This document shows, piece by piece, positions 6,073-7,825 of a DNA stretch of 7,825 bases (its first letter is position 1; each line of letters starts with the position of its first letter). Below the pieces are notes generated by a model. The model saw nothing but the letters and a program-made list of their open reading frames with translations, made no database searches and had not been told where the DNA came from. Origin of the DNA: Deltaproteobacteria bacterium UBA796 (lineage in GTDB: Bacteria > Myxococcota_A > UBA796); NCBI GenBank assembly GCA_002296975.1, contig DBIS01000396.1:1-7825 (forward strand), given 5' to 3'. The translations under genes were made by a program, and so were the position numbers.

Positions 6073-6663
6073 ATGCGCATTATTCTCGCCACCTCGAACC
6101 GCCACAAGCTCAAGGAGATTCAAGCGCTGATGGCCGACACTGCTTTTGAGGTCGTCGGCCTTCAAGATTACCCGGAGCTTGGAGAGATTCCAGAAGACCA
6201 TGACAGCATGGTCGCCAACGCCATTCAAAAGGCCCAGACCGTCTTTGACCATACCGGGCATCCCACCATCGCAGACGACTCAGGCATCGAGATTCGGGCT
6301 TTAAAGTGGGCGCCTGGCGTGCACTCCAAACGATGGACTCCAGAGCAGACCGACGCGAAAAACAATGAAAAATTGCTCCGGAAATTAGCGGGAGTGAGCG
6401 ACCGTATGGCCCAGTACCGTTGTGCGATGGCATTGGTCACAACCAAGGGTGTCGTGACTGCCGAGGGCCTGTGTGAAGGCCTCATCGGTCACACAAATCA
6501 GGGGTCGGGCGGCTTTGGTTACGACCCGTTGTTTTGGCCAAGCGCTTACCCAGGGCGCACCATGGCTGAGATTTCGATGGTCGAAAAAAATAAAATCAGC
6601 CACCGGGCCGCTGCATTTTCGCAGCTACCTCAAATGCTTACAGACACCCTATTGATCACCTAA
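6073..6663 (+). CDS. rdgB: RdgB/HAM1-family XTP/dITP diphosphatase
   Basis: The 196-residue product is a complete member of the HAM1/RdgB non-canonical purine NTP pyrophosphatases. These hydrolyse dITP, XTP and ITP to monophosphates plus pyrophosphate in the cytoplasm, keeping deaminated bases out of DNA and RNA. Family motifs appear in order: ATSNRHKLKEI (6-16) for nucleotide phosphate binding; IADDSGIEI (66-74), whose Asp69 matches the catalytic residue of E. coli RdgB; APGVHSKRW (80-88); GSGGFGYDPLF (144-154) for base recognition; and EKNKISHRAAA (171-181) with the Ser-His-Arg substrate contact. Length equals the typical family size. The ATG follows only a weak ribosome-binding candidate (GGTGGT, 13 nt upstream). 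It is divergent from the lipoprotein gene, and its stop codon overlaps that of the convergent outer-membrane protein gene. Confidence 0.96.
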   Translation: MRIILATSNRHKLKEIQALMADTAFEVVGLQDYPELGEIPEDHDSMVANAIQKAQTVFDHTGHPTIADDSGIEIRALKWAPGVHSKRWTPEQTDAKNNEKLLRKLAGVSDRMAQYRCAMALVTTKGVVTAEGLCEGLIGHTNQGSGGFGYDPLFWPSAYPGRTMAEISMVEKNKISHRAAAFSQLPQMLTDTLLIT

Positions 6664-7505
6664 ATCTTTATGCCCATGCGGATTCGTCCGGTGTACACCA
6701 CCCCGGGGGCCGTGTAAAACTCTGCGCCAAACTCAAGGCGTTCAAGGCTGTATTGGGCGCCGACTGAGCCAGCGAAAGACGCATATGGGGAGGCATTATT
6801 GCCGACCACACCGTCGTCACCGATATAGAAAAATGTGCTGGCATCGATAAATCCAAGCGCCAAATATGGCTTGAGCTCCTTGGTGGCCTGGTAGCCAACG
6901 ATGGCGTCGACTCCAAAGGTTGAGCCCATATAAAAGTCGAGCTCCTCGGGATCCTTCGAGTCGAAGGGCGTGGCGATTTCTGCGATGGTCTTCATCAAGG
7001 TGGCATGGTAGCGAAGCCCCCACTCCATACCGTCGTCATATGAAAGCCCAAAACCGGCCTCGAGGCTGATGATCACATTGCGTGTGCCAAAAACGGCGAC
7101 CGGAGGAATGTACGCCCCACCCGCATAGGCTTTGACCGGTCCGATGTCATTGAACTGAAACATGACCCGAGGGCGGGGTGCGACAGGTGCCTTGTTGGTG
7201 TCTTCGGTTTTTTCGCCATTAAGGACCAAGCGTCGGTTGCAACCCAAGGCCGGGATGGCGTCTAACTCCAGCCCGACAAAGCCCTGGCCTGCGGTCAACG
7301 GGACCGCTGAATGAAGCGGCGAAAAGGACATGGCGAGTGCAAAGTAATTGAGCAAAAAGTCTTGCTGTGCTTGCTCATTATAGCTGCCTTTTCCGGCAGC
7401 TATATCCGCTTGCATCTGGGTGGCTGCCTTGTAGCAATCCTCATCGACCCCTTCAAGGTTTTGGGAAAATGCGGGACTGATGAGCGCAATAATCAGGGCG
7501 ATCAT
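6660..7505 (-). CDS. Predicted outer-membrane beta-barrel protein, unknown function
   Basis: The 281-residue product starts with a signal peptide (MIALIIALISPAFSQN, cleavage probably after residue 14). After a polar N-terminal part, the region from about residue 70 alternates short amphipathic strands rich in Gly and aromatics (VMFQF, VKAYAGGAYI, VIISLEAGFGLSYDD, MEWGLRYHATL, FGVDAIVGYQ, LKPYLALGFI, YASFAGSVGAQYSL, LEFGAEFYTAPGVVYTGRIRMGI), as in outer-membrane barrels. The two cysteines, at 24 and 89, could form a disulfide. No specific family is recognised. I chose the ATG at 7505 over an in-frame ATG at 7529 because it overlaps the upstream stop as ATGA, has GGAG 7 nt upstream, and puts the hydrophobic signal at the N-terminus. 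Its stop overlaps the rdgB stop by 4 nt on the opposite strand. It is probably co-expressed with the upstream cytochrome-domain gene. Confidence 0.8.
   Translation of the reverse strand: MIALIIALISPAFSQNLEGVDEDCYKAATQMQADIAAGKGSYNEQAQQDFLLNYFALAMSFSPLHSAVPLTAGQGFVGLELDAIPALGCNRRLVLNGEKTEDTNKAPVAPRPRVMFQFNDIGPVKAYAGGAYIPPVAVFGTRNVIISLEAGFGLSYDDGMEWGLRYHATLMKTIAEIATPFDSKDPEELDFYMGSTFGVDAIVGYQATKELKPYLALGFIDASTFFYIGDDGVVGNNASPYASFAGSVGAQYSLERLEFGAEFYTAPGVVYTGRIRMGIKI
7379..7404 (-). repeat. Perfect 10-bp hairpin inside the outer-membrane protein gene
   Basis: TATAGCTGCC (7379-7388) and GGCAGCTATA (7395-7404) are exact inverted arms around a 6-nt loop that reads GGAAAA in the mRNA. It covers codons 34-42, about 100 nt into the coding sequence. 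No T-run follows closely, so it is not a standard terminator. The downstream arm also spells TATAAT on the minus strand (7377-7382), but without a convincing -35. Confidence 0.45.
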
Positions 7506-7825
7506 GGTTGGGCTCCGGCGTTGATCCATTCGGCGACAAAAGCGATGGCTGCATCAGAGAGGGCGGGGTCGTCAGGGGGCGGCATACGGAAGTCTGGGTC
7601 GGTGCTGCTTAGGCGAAGATACAAAGCACTCGTGGATGCCTCGTTTGGTGTCACGAAACCATCCATCAAGCTGGCATAGGCGGTGGCTTCGTCGTTCAGG
7701 TTGAGATCACCGGCAAGGTTGTCTGCGGAATGACACCCATCGCACTCACCCACAAAGCCGTTGCTCCAGACGCTGGAAAAACTTGGGCCGGCGTCCGCAT
7801 CGGCGTCGGCGTCGGCGTCCGCATC
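7502..7825 (-). CDS. c-type cytochrome-domain protein, C-terminal part (cut by window edge)
   Basis: The frame is open from the right edge to a TGA at 7502, giving 107 residues. It begins with six Asp-Ala pairs, a flexible acidic linker of the kind found behind lipidation sites in myxobacterial exported proteins. It continues GPSFSSVWSNGFVGECDGCH, where CDGCH (28-32 of the visible part) is a CxxCH haem c attachment motif. The C-terminal FRMPPPDDPALSDAAIAFVAEWINAGAQP supplies a likely axial Met and the ending typical of small monohaem domains related to the planctomycete-type cytochrome c family (uMPP...LsdaxixxixxWIxxGA). Haem attachment would take place in the periplasm, so an N-terminal signal, probably a lipobox, is expected beyond the window. 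A GTG at 7753 is in frame but internal and should not be used as start. It overlaps the outer-membrane protein gene by ATGA (7502-7505). Confidence 0.85.
   Translation of the reverse strand, partial: DADADADADADAGPSFSSVWSNGFVGECDGCHSADNLAGDLNLNDEATAYASLMDGFVTPNEASTSALYLRLSSTDPDFRMPPPDDPALSDAAIAFVAEWINAGAQP
7790..7825 (-). repeat. Short tandem repeat encoding the Asp-Ala linker
   Basis: Read on the plus strand, this is six 6-nt units of the GGCGTC/CGCATC type. The 12-mer GGCGTCCGCATC occurs exactly at 7790-7801 and 7814-7825, separated by two GGCGTC units. Each unit adds one Asp-Ala pair in frame, so copy number can vary without frameshift. The array may continue past the edge. Confidence 0.75.

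Noticed and set aside
7502..7753. Treating the GTG at 7753 as the start of the cytochrome-domain gene
   Set aside because: It would begin three codons before CxxCH with no export signal. The frame is open to the window edge and the upstream Asp-Ala linker is clearly coding.
7790..7825. Repeat array as a CRISPR array or replication iteron
   Set aside because: Units are 6 nt, contiguous, in frame and encode Asp-Ala; there are no spacers and no origin features nearby.

Overview
This is a compact, gene-dense stretch (roughly 55-60% GC by eye) whose gene content points to the Myxococcota, the former delta-proteobacteria. The best clue is a CdnL/CarD-type RNA polymerase regulator very close to the myxobacterial form. 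Paired LptF/LptG permeases indicate a Gram-negative outer membrane, and an Asp-Ala repeat linker ahead of a c-type cytochrome domain fits large secretome-rich genomes of that group. The lineage call is an inference from protein features only.

Layout: (i) positions 1-1378, minus strand: two LptF/LptG-family permeases joined by an ATGA overlap; the downstream one runs off the left edge. (ii) 1379-1535: a divergent intergenic region with a good sigma-70-type promoter for the plus strand and a hairpin next to the ribosome binding site. (iii) 1536-4926, plus strand: a tight run of cdnL, a glutamyl-tRNA-synthetase-like gene with eroded catalytic motifs, and canonical cysS. (iv) 4943-6004, minus strand: a cysteine-rich putative outer-membrane lipoprotein of unknown function. 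(v) 6073-6663, plus strand: rdgB/HAM1 nucleotide-pool sanitising pyrophosphatase. (vi) 6660-7825, minus strand: a two-gene unit of a c-type cytochrome-domain protein (cut by the right edge) and a predicted outer-membrane beta-barrel protein, again joined by an ATGA overlap.

How they fit together: the plus-strand cluster combines transcription initiation control (CdnL, which stabilises open complexes at rRNA and housekeeping promoters) with aminoacyl-tRNA synthesis (CysRS and the GluRS-like protein), a growth/translation theme. The flanking minus-strand genes concern the envelope: lipopolysaccharide export, a surface lipoprotein, and a periplasmic or membrane-anchored haem protein plus an outer-membrane protein. 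Both convergent gene pairs are almost or actually overlapping, with no clear intrinsic terminator between them.

The item most worth a second look is the GluRS-like gene. It keeps the overall GluRS layout (zinc-site cysteines, stem-contact region, C-terminal anticodon-binding domain) but has lost most glutamate- and ATP-binding signatures. I see no CRISPR array, tRNA, rRNA, transposase or integrase here.
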